64,000 nt of DNA from Parvularcula sp964556115 (lineage in GTDB: Bacteria > Pseudomonadota > Alphaproteobacteria > Caulobacterales > Parvularculaceae): NCBI GenBank assembly GCA_964556115.1, contig CAZKVC010000002.1, positions 186,001 to 250,000 of the forward strand, in the 5' to 3' direction. The position numbers and the translations under genes are program-made. Each line of letters begins with the position of its first letter. Position 1 is the stretch's first letter. The notes under the pieces were generated by a model, which was given only the letters and a program-made list of their open reading frames with translations, was not told the origin of the DNA and made no database searches. This document shows, piece after piece, positions 52,568 through 61,457 of this stretch.

Positions 52568-54397
52568 ATGTGCGGCATCGTCGGGATCAATAGCCGTGAG
52601 GCCGTCAGCGGACGGATCGTGGAGGGACTGCGTCGGCTCGAATACCGGGGTTACGACAGCGCCGGTGTCGCCACGATCGACGAAGGTGCGATCGGCCGCA
52701 GGCGCAGTGTCGGCAAGCTTTTTGCGCTCGAACAGCTTCTTTCCGAGAACCCGCTGCCGGGCGCCATCGGCATCGGGCACACCCGCTGGGCTACCCATGG
52801 CCGCCCGACCGAGGAGAACGCCCACCCCCACGGGGCGGAGGCTGTGTCGGTGGTCCATAACGGCATCATCGAGAACTTTGCCGAGCTGAAAGCCGAGCTT
52901 TCTGACAAGGGCTTTGACTTCGAAAGCCAGACGGACACGGAGGTTGTCACCCGTCTGATCGAGGACCGCCTTGCGACCGGCCTCTCACCGAAGGAAGCCT
53001 TCCGCGAGACCCTCACCCGGCTTGAAGGGGCGTTCGCGCTCTGTGTCCTTTTCGCTAAAGATGCGGACCATATCTACTGCGCCCGCCGGGGCAGCCCGCT
53101 TGCGCTCGGCGTCGGCGACGGCGAGATGTTCCTTGGCTCCGACGCCCTCGCTCTGGCGCCTTTCACCCGAAAGGTCGTCTATCTCGAGGACGGCGACTGG
53201 GGCATTGTCGGCCGCGAAAGTTTCGATCTCTACACAGAAGACAACGAGACTGTCGAGCGGGAGGTCAATCTTTCCGACGCCTCCGCGGCCCTGATCGGGA
53301 AGGGGCGGCACCGCCATTTCATGGCGAAGGAGATCGCGGAGCAGCCGGATGTCCTCGGCCATGCTCTGTCGACCTACCTGCGCCCCAACCGCGGGGCCGT
53401 GGCGCTTCCCGACACGGCGCTGGATTTCTCCAAGGCTGAGCGTCTGACCATTTCCGGATGCGGCACGGCGTACCTTGCGGGCCTGATCGCGAAATACTGG
53501 TTCGAAGGCCTCGCACGGCTTCCCGTCGAGATCGATATCGCTTCGGAGCTTCGCTACCGCGACGTGCCCTACAGGAAAGGTGACGCGGCGCTGTTCGTGA
53601 GCCAGTCCGGCGAGACAGCGGACACGCTCGCGGCAATGCGGGACGCCAAGGAAGCTGGCGTGCTGACCGGGGCCGTGGTCAACGTGCCCGAAAGCACCAT
53701 GGCCCGCGAAGCCGAAGCGGTCTTCCCGATCAAGGCGGGTCCGGAAATTGGTGTCGCGTCCACCAAAGCCTTCACCTGCCAACTCGCGACCCTGGCCTGC
53801 CTGGCCGTCGCCGCGGGCCGCGCGCGGGGGCATGTGTCGGAGGAAGAGGAGGGCAGGCTCGTCGGCTCACTCATGACGATTCCCCGCCTGATGGCCGAAG
53901 TCCTGTCCGGCGAAGAGGCGATCGAGGAGCTCAGCCATCTCCTCGTCCCGGCAAGGGATGTCCTTTATCTCGGCCGTGGCGTCAGCTTCCCGCTGGCGCT
54001 CGAAGGCGCGCTGAAGCTCAAGGAAATCAGCTATATCCACGCCGAGGGCTACGCCGCGGGCGAGCTCAAGCACGGCCCCATCGCCCTGGTCGATGAGCAT
54101 GTCCCGGTGATCGTCCTTGCGCCCGACGACCGTCATTTCGACAAGACGATCTCGAACATGCACGAGGTCATGGCGCGGGGCGGGCAGTGTATCCTGATCT
54201 CGACCGCCAGCGGCATCGAAAGGGCGAAGGGCGAGCAGCCGCTCACGGGCTCATTCGTCATGCCCGAGGCCCACAGCCTTTTCGCGCCGCTCCTCTATGC
54301 GGTCCCGATCCAGCTCATCGCCTATCACACGGCCGTGCTGAAAGGCACTGACGTCGATCAGCCCAGGAATCTCGCCAAGTCCGTCACAGTGGAATGA
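52568..54397 (+). CDS. glmS: Glutamine--fructose-6-phosphate aminotransferase
   Basis: 609 aa. Starts MCGIVGI, so Cys2 becomes the N-terminal glutaminase nucleophile; HTRWATHGRPTEENAHPH and VVHNGIIEN complete that domain. Two SIS isomerase domains follow, with SQSGETADT and ending QPRNLAKSVTVE. It makes glucosamine-6-phosphate, the first step toward UDP-GlcNAc and lipid A. Coupled to glmU. Confidence 0.98.
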   Translation: MCGIVGINSREAVSGRIVEGLRRLEYRGYDSAGVATIDEGAIGRRRSVGKLFALEQLLSENPLPGAIGIGHTRWATHGRPTEENAHPHGAEAVSVVHNGIIENFAELKAELSDKGFDFESQTDTEVVTRLIEDRLATGLSPKEAFRETLTRLEGAFALCVLFAKDADHIYCARRGSPLALGVGDGEMFLGSDALALAPFTRKVVYLEDGDWGIVGRESFDLYTEDNETVEREVNLSDASAALIGKGRHRHFMAKEIAEQPDVLGHALSTYLRPNRGAVALPDTALDFSKAERLTISGCGTAYLAGLIAKYWFEGLARLPVEIDIASELRYRDVPYRKGDAALFVSQSGETADTLAAMRDAKEAGVLTGAVVNVPESTMAREAEAVFPIKAGPEIGVASTKAFTCQLATLACLAVAAGRARGHVSEEEEGRLVGSLMTIPRLMAEVLSGEEAIEELSHLLVPARDVLYLGRGVSFPLALEGALKLKEISYIHAEGYAAGELKHGPIALVDEHVPVIVLAPDDRHFDKTISNMHEVMARGGQCILISTASGIERAKGEQPLTGSFVMPEAHSLFAPLLYAVPIQLIAYHTAVLKGTDVDQPRNLAKSVTVE

Positions 54398-54496
54398 CCG
54401 TTGTTTCAGGAACTGTAACGGGCGGAAACAAACTATCACTTCGATCAGGCCGGTTAGCCATACATATGTCACCCTATCAGGGTTAGGGGACAATCC

Positions 54497-55414
54497 ATGT
54501 TTGACGAACCGGCCAACGACCTGACGGCTGCCGCGACCGTGCGCCGAACCCTTCGCCTTCAAGGCGTGGGGCTGCATTCGGGTGTGGTGGCCGATCTGGT
54601 GATCGAGCCCGCCATGGCTGGCGCCGGTGTCCGGTTCATCCGTTCCGATCTGGACCGGCTCGCTTCTGAATGCATAATTCCTGCCGACCCGGGCCTTGTC
54701 ACCAAGACCCAGCTCGGAACGGTCCTGACCAATGAGGCCGGTGTCTCGATCTCGACGGTGGAGCACCTGATGGCGGCCTTCGCCATGCTTGGCATCACCG
54801 ATGCCGACGTATCGTGCTCCGGTCCTGAAGTTCCCATCCTCGACGGCTCATCGCAGCCCTTCATCGAGGCGATCGAGGCCGCGGGCGGCGTCAAGGTATC
54901 GCCCCTGACCATCGACGCGGTCACGCCCGGGCGTAGGGTCACCGTCGCGCAGGGCGGAAGCTGGGCCACGGCCGAGCCGCTGCCGAAGGGATCGGCGGTG
55001 GACGTGGTGCTCGACATCACCATCGACTTCGACGACCCGACCATCGGAACCCAGCGCATCGTCATCGAGGGCGACCGTGAGACCATTCGCCAGGAAGTGG
55101 CAGCGGCGCGGACCTTCACCCTCCTGCGCGATGTGGAGGCCCTGAAGGCCATCGGCCTTTGCAAGGGCGGCTCGCTCGATAACGCTGTGGTCGTGGGTGA
55201 CCAAGGCATCGTCAATGAAGGCGGCCTGCGGATGGAGCGCGAGTTCGTGCGCCACAAGGCATTGGACCTGGTCGGCGATCTCTACCTGATGGGCGCACCG
55301 CTGGGCTGTAAGATCACCGCCTACAAACCAGGCCACACGCTCAACACCGCACTGGCCAATGCGCTGGTCGCCGAGCGCGAAGAAGCGCGTCGTCCGATCG
55401 CGGCCACGGCCTAA
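54497..55414 (+). CDS. lpxC: UDP-3-O-acyl-N-acetylglucosamine deacetylase
   Basis: 305 aa, zinc-dependent second step of lipid A synthesis. Zinc ligands and catalytic residues are visible: TVEHLMAAF (His90), EVPILDGSSQPF, and RHKALDLVGDLYL (His and Asp), plus the general-base His of KPGHTLNTALA. RLQGVGLHSG is the normal start. It follows glmS by 99 bp and precedes bamD. Confidence 0.97.
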   Translation: MFDEPANDLTAAATVRRTLRLQGVGLHSGVVADLVIEPAMAGAGVRFIRSDLDRLASECIIPADPGLVTKTQLGTVLTNEAGVSISTVEHLMAAFAMLGITDADVSCSGPEVPILDGSSQPFIEAIEAAGGVKVSPLTIDAVTPGRRVTVAQGGSWATAEPLPKGSAVDVVLDITIDFDDPTIGTQRIVIEGDRETIRQEVAAARTFTLLRDVEALKAIGLCKGGSLDNAVVVGDQGIVNEGGLRMEREFVRHKALDLVGDLYLMGAPLGCKITAYKPGHTLNTALANALVAEREEARRPIAATA

Positions 55415-55508
55415 GAACTCTTCACGCCTTCTCTTTTGCAATCAGGGCAGCGGTCTTCTAGACAGGCCGCCAAGGCGACGCCGCATTTGCGGCATGGGGC
55501 ACTTTACG

Positions 55509-56459
55509 ATGACGACCGGTTTGCGTTTCCTTTTTCTGGCAAGTTTCGGGCTGCTTTTGGCGGCCTGTTCGTCCCGGGGGGAGGGGAACGACCGGTTCGC
55601 CTATGTCGAACAGCCCGTGGAGCAGCTCTACCAGTTCGGCGCTCAGGCCATCGAGCGTGGCCGCTATGACGACGCCATCGCCTATTTTGCCGAGGTCGAG
55701 CGTCAGCACCCTTATTCGGCATGGGCCCGCAGGGCGATGCTGATGACGGCCTATGCCGAATACCTGACCCGCGACTACGAAGCTTCGCTGGCGTCGATCG
55801 AACGCTTCCTCGCCATTCACCCGGGCAACAAGGACGCGGCCTACGCCTATTACCTGCGGGCGATGAATTCTTATGAGCGTATCCGCGATGTCGGCCGCGA
55901 CCAGCAGGTCACCCGCGAGGCAGCCGCCGCGCTCACCGATGTCATCCGCCGCTACCCGAACACCGACTATGCCCGGGACGCGCAGCTCAAGCTTGACCTG
56001 ACCCAGGACCACCTTGCCGGTAAGGAGATGGACGTTGGCCGCTATTATCTGCGCCGGAACCAGCACGTGGCCGCGATTGGCCGCTTCAACAACGTGCTGG
56101 AGAAGTACCAGACCACCGGCCACACGGAAGAGGCGCTGCACCGGATCGTCGAGGCCTATCTCGAACTGGGCCTGGTGGACGAGGCGCAGCAGCATGCCGC
56201 TGTCCTCGGTTACAACTACCCGGACAGCCGCTGGTACCGCGATACCTACCGCCTGTTCCGCCGGCACGGCGAAGAGCTGAAGACCGTTCAGGCCGAGAAC
56301 GACGCGATGCAAGCGCTCAACGCCGAGACGGAGATCGATCCGGAAGAGCGTCTGGCGAACACACGCATCATCGATCCCGATGCGATCGACCCCCTCACCA
56401 ATCCGGATGTCCGTCCGGACGTGACGCCGGACCTCCCCGGCGCTCCGGTCGAGCCTTGA
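55509..56459 (+). CDS. bamD: Outer-membrane assembly lipoprotein BamD
   Basis: 316 aa. Signal peptide with lipobox LLLAAC (Cys20), then TPR repeats starting VEQLYQFGAQAIERGRYDDA and including IERFLAIHPGNKDAAYAYYL and RRYPNTDYARDAQ, all standard for BamD/ComL. It helps BamA insert outer-membrane proteins. The ATG at 55509 gives a normal signal peptide; one at 55494 is possible. A proline-rich tail of about 50 residues is longer than usual. Confidence 0.95.
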   Translation: MTTGLRFLFLASFGLLLAACSSRGEGNDRFAYVEQPVEQLYQFGAQAIERGRYDDAIAYFAEVERQHPYSAWARRAMLMTAYAEYLTRDYEASLASIERFLAIHPGNKDAAYAYYLRAMNSYERIRDVGRDQQVTREAAAALTDVIRRYPNTDYARDAQLKLDLTQDHLAGKEMDVGRYYLRRNQHVAAIGRFNNVLEKYQTTGHTEEALHRIVEAYLELGLVDEAQQHAAVLGYNYPDSRWYRDTYRLFRRHGEELKTVQAENDAMQALNAETEIDPEERLANTRIIDPDAIDPLTNPDVRPDVTPDLPGAPVEP

Positions 56460-56475
56460 TCAAGGAAGGCGCGGC

Positions 56476-56727
56476 TCAGGCTGCGTCCAGGACCTCGACC
56501 CGGTAGCTTTCCATCACCGGGTTGGCGAGCAGCTTGTCGCACATCGCTTTCGCCTTCTCTTCGGCTTCCGAAGCCGATGACGCGCCTGCGATGTCCATCT
56601 CGATCAGCTTGCCCTGACGAACCTGGCTGGCATCCTCGAACCCCATGCCGTGCAGGGCGCCTTCGATCGCCTTGCCCTGCGGGTCGAGGACGCCGTTCTT
56701 CAGCGTGATGAGAACGCGAACCTTCAT
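56476..56727 (-). CDS. purS: Phosphoribosylformylglycinamidine synthase subunit PurS
   Basis: 83 aa, small subunit of the PurSQL complex. MKVRVLITLKNGVLDPQGKA and the LIEMDI strand are diagnostic. ATG overlaps the purC stop, so the two are coupled. purQ, which usually follows purS, is not next: bamD lies convergent 16 bp beyond. Confidence 0.95.
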   Translation of the reverse strand: MKVRVLITLKNGVLDPQGKAIEGALHGMGFEDASQVRQGKLIEMDIAGASSASEAEEKAKAMCDKLLANPVMESYRVEVLDAA

Positions 56728-57515
56728 GAGGGTGCCTTTCCGTTCGAGCTGACGAGCTTCGGCCCGGACTTGTCGCCGGTGCCTTCATCGTCATTGCGTA
56801 GGATTCCGAGCCGCCTTGCGACCTCGCGGTAGCCTTCCACGACATTGCCGAGGTCCTTGCGGAACCGGTCCTTGTCCATGATCTCGCCGGACTGGAGATC
56901 CCAGAGCCGGCAGCTGTCGGGGCTGATCTCGTCGGCGAGGATCAGGCGGACCATCTCGTTCTCGTACTGCCGCCCGAACTCCAGCTTGAAGTCCACGAGC
57001 CTGATATGGGCCGCCGCGAAAAGACCCGACAGATAGTCGTTCACGCGCAGCGCGTAGGCCATCATGTCGTCGATCTCCTGCGGGCTCGCCCAGCCCCAGG
57101 CGGTGATGTGGTCCTCCGAGACCATCGGATCGCCCAGCTTGTCGTCCTTGAAATAGAACTCAACCACCGAGCGGGGCAGGGGGTCGCCTTCCTTCAGGCC
57201 GAGGCGCTTGGCCAGCGAGCCGGCAGCCACATTACGCACAACGACTTCGAGCGGGATGATCTCGACATGCCGGATCAGTTGCTCGCGCATGTTGATGCGC
57301 TTGATGAAGTGGGTCGGAACGCCGATCCGCTCGAGCCCCAGCATGATGAACTCGGAAATACGGTTGTTCAGAACGCCCTTGCCCTCGAGAACGGCATGTT
57401 TCTGGTTGTTGAAGGCTGTCGCGTCATCCTTGAAGAACTGGATGAGGGTGCCCGGTTCCGGACCCTCATAGAGGATCTTCGCCTTGCCTTCGTAGATCTG
57501 CTTGCCGCGAGCCAT
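56724..57515 (-). CDS. purC: SAICAR synthetase PurC
   Basis: 263 aa. Joins aspartate to CAIR in purine synthesis. Starts MARGKQIYEGKAKILYEG, with LEVVVRNVAAGSLAKRLGL and DFKLEFGRQ further on. AAGGAGCG precedes ATG 57515. A C-terminal tail with many charged residues ends in GKAPS. First of the purC-purS pair. Confidence 0.96.
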   Translation of the reverse strand: MARGKQIYEGKAKILYEGPEPGTLIQFFKDDATAFNNQKHAVLEGKGVLNNRISEFIMLGLERIGVPTHFIKRINMREQLIRHVEIIPLEVVVRNVAAGSLAKRLGLKEGDPLPRSVVEFYFKDDKLGDPMVSEDHITAWGWASPQEIDDMMAYALRVNDYLSGLFAAAHIRLVDFKLEFGRQYENEMVRLILADEISPDSCRLWDLQSGEIMDKDRFRKDLGNVVEGYREVARRLGILRNDDEGTGDKSGPKLVSSNGKAPS

Positions 57516-57681
57516 CAGGCGCTCCTTCGATGAATCAAGGCGGGACGCGGGTGCGCGCACACCGCATATCGGCGTCCCGGAGCGAGCGCAGGTAACACGG
57601 CTGGCCCTGCCGAGCAAAGCGCTTTCGCGGGTGCGGAAACCGGCCTAGGCTGGTCCTCGCATTAGCAAGGGAGAGGTCCGC

Positions 57682-57993
57682 ATGACGACCTTCGACGACC
57701 GCGAACGCAGCTTCGAATCGGAATTCGCGAACAATCAGGAACTCAGGTTCAAGGTCGAGGCCAAGCGTGACCGCCTGGTGGGCCTGTGGGCCGCGGAGAA
57801 GCTCGGCAAGACGGGCGGTGAGGCGGAGGATTACGCCAAGTCGGTCATCCGCGCCGACCTTCAGGAGCCTGGGGATGACGACGTGTTCCGCAAGCTTCGC
57901 GAAGACCTTCCCAAGAACGATGTCAGCGACGACGACATCCGTCAGGCGATGAGAAAAGCGCTTTCCGAGGCGATGGATTCCGTCCGCGGCTGA
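57682..57993 (+). CDS. DUF1476 protein, F1-ATPase inhibitory zeta subunit
   Basis: 103 aa. MTTFDDRERSFESEFANNQE and FKVEARR-type continuation, then LWAAEKLG and a helical C-terminus, fit the DUF1476 family, which includes the zeta subunit that blocks rotation of alphaproteobacterial F1-ATPase. GGGAGAGG precedes ATG. The gene is 39 bp before an SDR gene and far from any ATP synthase operon, as is common. Confidence 0.92.
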   Translation: MTTFDDRERSFESEFANNQELRFKVEAKRDRLVGLWAAEKLGKTGGEAEDYAKSVIRADLQEPGDDDVFRKLREDLPKNDVSDDDIRQAMRKALSEAMDSVRG

Positions 57994-58032
57994 CTTGCCG
58001 CACACTTCGAAACGAATAGACGAGGAGACTCT

Positions 58033-58809
58033 ATGGGCAAGCGACTGGCCGGGAAGAAGGCTTTCATCACCGGCGGAGCGCAAGGGCTCGGCCTCGCCAT
58101 GGGCAGGATGTTCATGGCCGAAGGCGCCGATGTGGTTCTGACCGATGTGCAGGTCGACAAGGTGGCCGAGGAAGCCGAGAAGCTCGGCGCCGCTGCCGGG
58201 ATCGAGCACGACGTCACGGACCCCTTCGCCTGGAAAGCAGCGCTGGCCGCCGCGGCCGAGGAGATGGACGGTATCAATGTGCTCGTCCACAATGCGGGCA
58301 TCGGCTCCTTCGGCAATGTCGAGACCGAGACCTATGAGATGTACCGCAAGGTCTGCGCCATCGACATGGATGCCGTCTTTCTGGGCACCCAGGCGGCGAT
58401 GCCCTATCTGAAGGAAAGCCAGCCCGCCTCGGTCATCGTCATTTCGTCCGTTGCCGGGTTGATGGCGGACGGCAACTTCCTCAGCTACAATACCGCCAAG
58501 GCGGGCGTTGCGATGATGACCAAGTCGATCGCCCTTCACTGTGCCCGCAACGGTATGCAGATCACGGCGAACTCGATCCATCCCGTCTTTACACGGACGG
58601 CAATTCTCGATCCGATGATCGCGCTGAAGGGCAGCCAGGAAGAGGGCGAGAAGGCGCTGACCCGCAACATCCCGATGAAGCGCCTGGGTGAGCCCGAAGA
58701 GGTCGCGGCGATGGCGACCTATCTTGCCTCCGACGAAGCGAAGTTCGTCACCGGCTCCGAGTTCAGGATCGATGGTGGCATCACTGCCTGCGGCCTTGGG
58801 GCGAAGTAG
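58033..58809 (+). CDS. Short-chain dehydrogenase/reductase
   Basis: 258 aa, classical SDR: cofactor loop ITGGAQGLGLAM, HNAGIG, catalytic ISSVAG...SYNTAKAGV (Ser, Tyr, Lys) and C-terminal YLASDEAKFVTGSEFRIDGG. The Asp at the end of the second strand (LTDVQ) suggests NAD(H). Resembles cyclopentanol- or hydroxysteroid-type dehydrogenases, but the substrate is not readable. GAGGAGAC before ATG. Confidence 0.9.
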   Translation: MGKRLAGKKAFITGGAQGLGLAMGRMFMAEGADVVLTDVQVDKVAEEAEKLGAAAGIEHDVTDPFAWKAALAAAAEEMDGINVLVHNAGIGSFGNVETETYEMYRKVCAIDMDAVFLGTQAAMPYLKESQPASVIVISSVAGLMADGNFLSYNTAKAGVAMMTKSIALHCARNGMQITANSIHPVFTRTAILDPMIALKGSQEEGEKALTRNIPMKRLGEPEEVAAMATYLASDEAKFVTGSEFRIDGGITACGLGAK

Positions 58810-58814
58810 GCCGA

Positions 58815-59573
58815 TTAGAAAAGCTGGGGCTGGGCGGTCTGCGGTTCCTTCATGGGAAGACCGGTCCGCCGCTCCATCTCCTTGCCTGCCGAAAAGCGGT
58901 GGTCCTCGTCGCGGCCCTTGAGGAACTGGATGAGCACCGCTTCGTCGAGCTCACGCCATTTCCTGCCGCGGTGCTCGCCATAGCGCACGCGCGGCAACAA
59001 TCCGGGCTCGTCGTTCCAGTCGATCAGCGTGTCCGGCCCTTCGATGCGCAGCATGTCGCGCAGATGGAACGCCGTCGTGTAGGCGTCGGGGAAGGCCCGG
59101 TGGACAGGCAGCGCGCGCTCCCGATCGAGCCCCTCGGGCTGACGCCAGTATTTCAGGACCTGGTTCGAAAAGGAGGGGCTGTCGGGAAAGACCCGCAGCG
59201 CCGATTTCCAGGTGCATATCCACGGAAGGCCACCCGTCAGCTCAGGCGTGCAGAAGCGGCTCTCGAACGTCACACGATGGGCGGCGAGGCCAATGCAGTC
59301 GCCGCCCGGTTGCAGCACGGCCTTCGCCACCTTGCGGAAAGGCGGGCAGCCCTTCACGTCCTCGTCGGTGATATGATGAACGGCTTGGGTGACCGGGGGG
59401 ATCGACCGCTCCGGATCGGTCAGGATCTGGCCGTTCTCACCGCCGATCTCCCAGGAGCCATCGGCGGTTTCGACAACATCCTGCCAGCCGATCTCGCAGA
59501 CTGTATGGGCAGGGGGGCGTGAGCCGGTGGTCTCAAGATCGATCACACGAATAAAGCGAGGCATGCCAGCCAT
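58815..59573 (-). CDS. DEDDh 3'-5' exonuclease with C-terminal DUF3820-like domain
   Basis: 252 aa. The exonuclease half has VIDLETTGSRPPAH, the middle Asp and the HRAFPDAYTTA motif of the DnaQ/ExoX group, so it should trim DNA 3' ends. The C-terminal 70 residues contain YGEHRGRKWRELDEAVLIQF and DEDHRFSAGKEMERR, typical of DUF3820 in ExoX-like proteins. Possible start three codons in, at 59564. Convergent with the SDR gene, five bases apart. Confidence 0.85.
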   Translation of the reverse strand: MAGMPRFIRVIDLETTGSRPPAHTVCEIGWQDVVETADGSWEIGGENGQILTDPERSIPPVTQAVHHITDEDVKGCPPFRKVAKAVLQPGGDCIGLAAHRVTFESRFCTPELTGGLPWICTWKSALRVFPDSPSFSNQVLKYWRQPEGLDRERALPVHRAFPDAYTTAFHLRDMLRIEGPDTLIDWNDEPGLLPRVRYGEHRGRKWRELDEAVLIQFLKGRDEDHRFSAGKEMERRTGLPMKEPQTAQPQLF

Positions 59574-59654
59574 CTAGTGCCAGTATCGGCAAGGCAAGCC
59601 AGCGCCCCGCAAGAGCGTTCGCCGGACGTCTCAAAAGCTTGTCGAGAAGACGCT

Positions 59655-60962
59655 TCAGGCCCTGCCGAAGACCCGCTCGAAGATCGTGTCCACATGCTTG
59701 GTGTGGTAATCCATATCGAACATCGCCTCGATCTTCTCGTGGGAGAGCGCGGCGGTGACTTCACCGTCCGCCTTCAGAAGATCGAGGAACTGTCCGTTCT
59801 CGTCCCAGACCTTGAGAGCGTTGCGCTGCACCAGGCGGTAGGCGTCCTCGCGGCTGACCCCGGCCTGGGTGAGCGCGAGGAGCACGCGCTGCGAAAAGAC
59901 GAGGCCACTGAGCTGGTTGAGGTTCGCCGTCATGTTGTCTTCGAAGACGACCAGGTTCTCGATGACGCCTGCCAGCCGATGAAGGGCGAAGTCGAGATGG
60001 GTCGTCGCGTCGGGGCCGATGCCGCGCTCGACCGAGGAGTGGCTGATGTCCCGCTCATGCCAGAGGGCGACATTCTCCATCGCCGGGACCACCGCCGAGC
60101 GGACGAGGCGAGCGAGCCCGGTGAGGTTCTCGGTCAGGATCGGGTTCTTCTTGTGGGGCATGGCCGATGAGCCCTTCTGCCCCTTAGAGAAAAACTCCGC
60201 CGCCTCCAGAACTTCCGTCCGCTGAAGGTGGCGGATCTCCGTTGCCAGCCGCTCCACCGACGAGGCGATGACGCCGAGGGCCGCGAAGAAAGCCGCGTGG
60301 CGGTCGCGGGGGATCACCTGGGTCGAGACGGGCTCGACGCGGAGGCCCATTTTCCCGGCCACGTGCTCCTCGACCCGGGGATCGACATTGGCGAAGGTGC
60401 CGACTGCGCCGGAAAGGGCGCAGGTCGCGATCTCTTCGCGGGCAGTCTTCAGACGGCGGAGGTTCCGGTCGAACTCGGCGTAGTAGGTGGCAAGCTTCAC
60501 CCCGAAGGTCGTCGGCTCGGCATGGATGCCGTGGCTACGGCCGATCGTGACAGTCATCTTGTGCTCGAAGGCGCGCTTTTCGAGCGCCGCGAGGACCCGC
60601 TCCACGCCCTCGATCAGGAAGTCCGATGCACGGGCGAGTTGCACCGCGAGGGTGGTGTCGAGAATGTCCGAACTCGTCAGGCCCTGGTGGACGAACCGCG
60701 CTTCGTCGCCGACGAACTCGGCGAAGTGCGTGAGGAAGGCGATGACGTCGTGCTTGGTCTCCGCCTCGATCTCATGGATCCGCTCGACGGAAAACTCAGC
60801 CTTGCGACCTTCTTCCCCGACTTTCGCGGCGGCTTCCTTGGGGATGACGCCGAGCTCCGCCATGGCGTCCGCCGCGTGTGCTTCGATCTCGAACCAGATG
60901 CGGTATTTGCTCGCATCGGACCAGAGATCGACCAGGGGCTGGCGGGCATAGCGGGGAATCAT
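59655..60962 (-). CDS. purB: Adenylosuccinate lyase PurB
   Basis: 435 aa, fumarase/aspartase superfamily. Catalytic loop KGSSAMPHKKNPILTENLTG, TIGRSHGIHAEPTTFG and HQGLTSSDILDT are clear. It cleaves SAICAR and adenylosuccinate in purine synthesis. AAGGAG lies just before ATG 60962. Separate from purC-purS but on the same strand. Confidence 0.97.
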   Translation of the reverse strand: MIPRYARQPLVDLWSDASKYRIWFEIEAHAADAMAELGVIPKEAAAKVGEEGRKAEFSVERIHEIEAETKHDVIAFLTHFAEFVGDEARFVHQGLTSSDILDTTLAVQLARASDFLIEGVERVLAALEKRAFEHKMTVTIGRSHGIHAEPTTFGVKLATYYAEFDRNLRRLKTAREEIATCALSGAVGTFANVDPRVEEHVAGKMGLRVEPVSTQVIPRDRHAAFFAALGVIASSVERLATEIRHLQRTEVLEAAEFFSKGQKGSSAMPHKKNPILTENLTGLARLVRSAVVPAMENVALWHERDISHSSVERGIGPDATTHLDFALHRLAGVIENLVVFEDNMTANLNQLSGLVFSQRVLLALTQAGVSREDAYRLVQRNALKVWDENGQFLDLLKADGEVTAALSHEKIEAMFDMDYHTKHVDTIFERVFGRA

Positions 60963-61018
60963 GGGCGGCGGCTCCTTGCGTTCGGATGCGGAGATCAGCA
61001 GAATATGGGGACCAGCGG

Positions 61019-61405
61019 ATGAACCCAAAGAGGCCCCCGATCAAGACCCTCTACGATTGCATGAAGTGCCCGGCCTATTGCTGCTCCTACGAGCACATCC
61101 CGGTCACGCCCGGCGACATCAAGCGCCTGGGCACGTATTTCGGTTTGTCCAAGGACGAAGCGAAGAAGCGCTTCACCAAGAAGGGCGACGAGGAAAGTCC
61201 CCGCGTCCTGCGCCACAAGGCCGACGAGCATTTCGGCACGATTTGCCGCTTTCTCGATTCAGAAACCCGCGGCTGCAGCATCTACGAGGCGCGGCCGGAA
61301 ATCTGCCGCGATTTCCCGAACCGCAAGCGCTGCGGCTATTATGAGTTCCTGATCCACGAGCGCGAGACCCAGGAAGACGAGGAGTGGGTCTCGACGACCC
61401 GCTGA
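61019..61405 (+). CDS. YkgJ-family CxxCxxCC-type metal-binding protein
   Basis: 128 aa. Conserved cysteines in DCMKCPAYCC near the start, CRFLDSETRGCSIYEARPEI and CRDFPNRKRCGYYEFL match the YkgJ (UPF0153) family of small zinc- or iron-chelating proteins of unknown role. It diverges from purB, with starts 56 bp apart. No membrane or signal segment. ATG 61019 is the first start consistent with the domain. Confidence 0.88.
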   Translation: MNPKRPPIKTLYDCMKCPAYCCSYEHIPVTPGDIKRLGTYFGLSKDEAKKRFTKKGDEESPRVLRHKADEHFGTICRFLDSETRGCSIYEARPEICRDFPNRKRCGYYEFLIHERETQEDEEWVSTTR

Positions 61406-61419
61406 CTGGCTCTGCCGCT

Positions 61420-61441
61420 GAAGCGCTATCGGCTCAGCGCT
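61420..61441. repeat. Inverted repeat AAGCGCT/AGCGCTT between convergent genes
   Basis: Perfect 7-bp arms (61420-61426 and 61435-61441) with an 8-bp loop between the ykgJ-like gene and the convergent lysozyme gene. There is no T run, so it would be a weak or Rho-assisted terminator. Confidence 0.4.
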
Positions 61442-61457
61442 TGTCGCCGCTGATCGT

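Noticed and set aside
50782..52590. 602-codon minus-strand frame
   Set aside because: Antisense to glmU and covers the start of gph; no recognisable domain.
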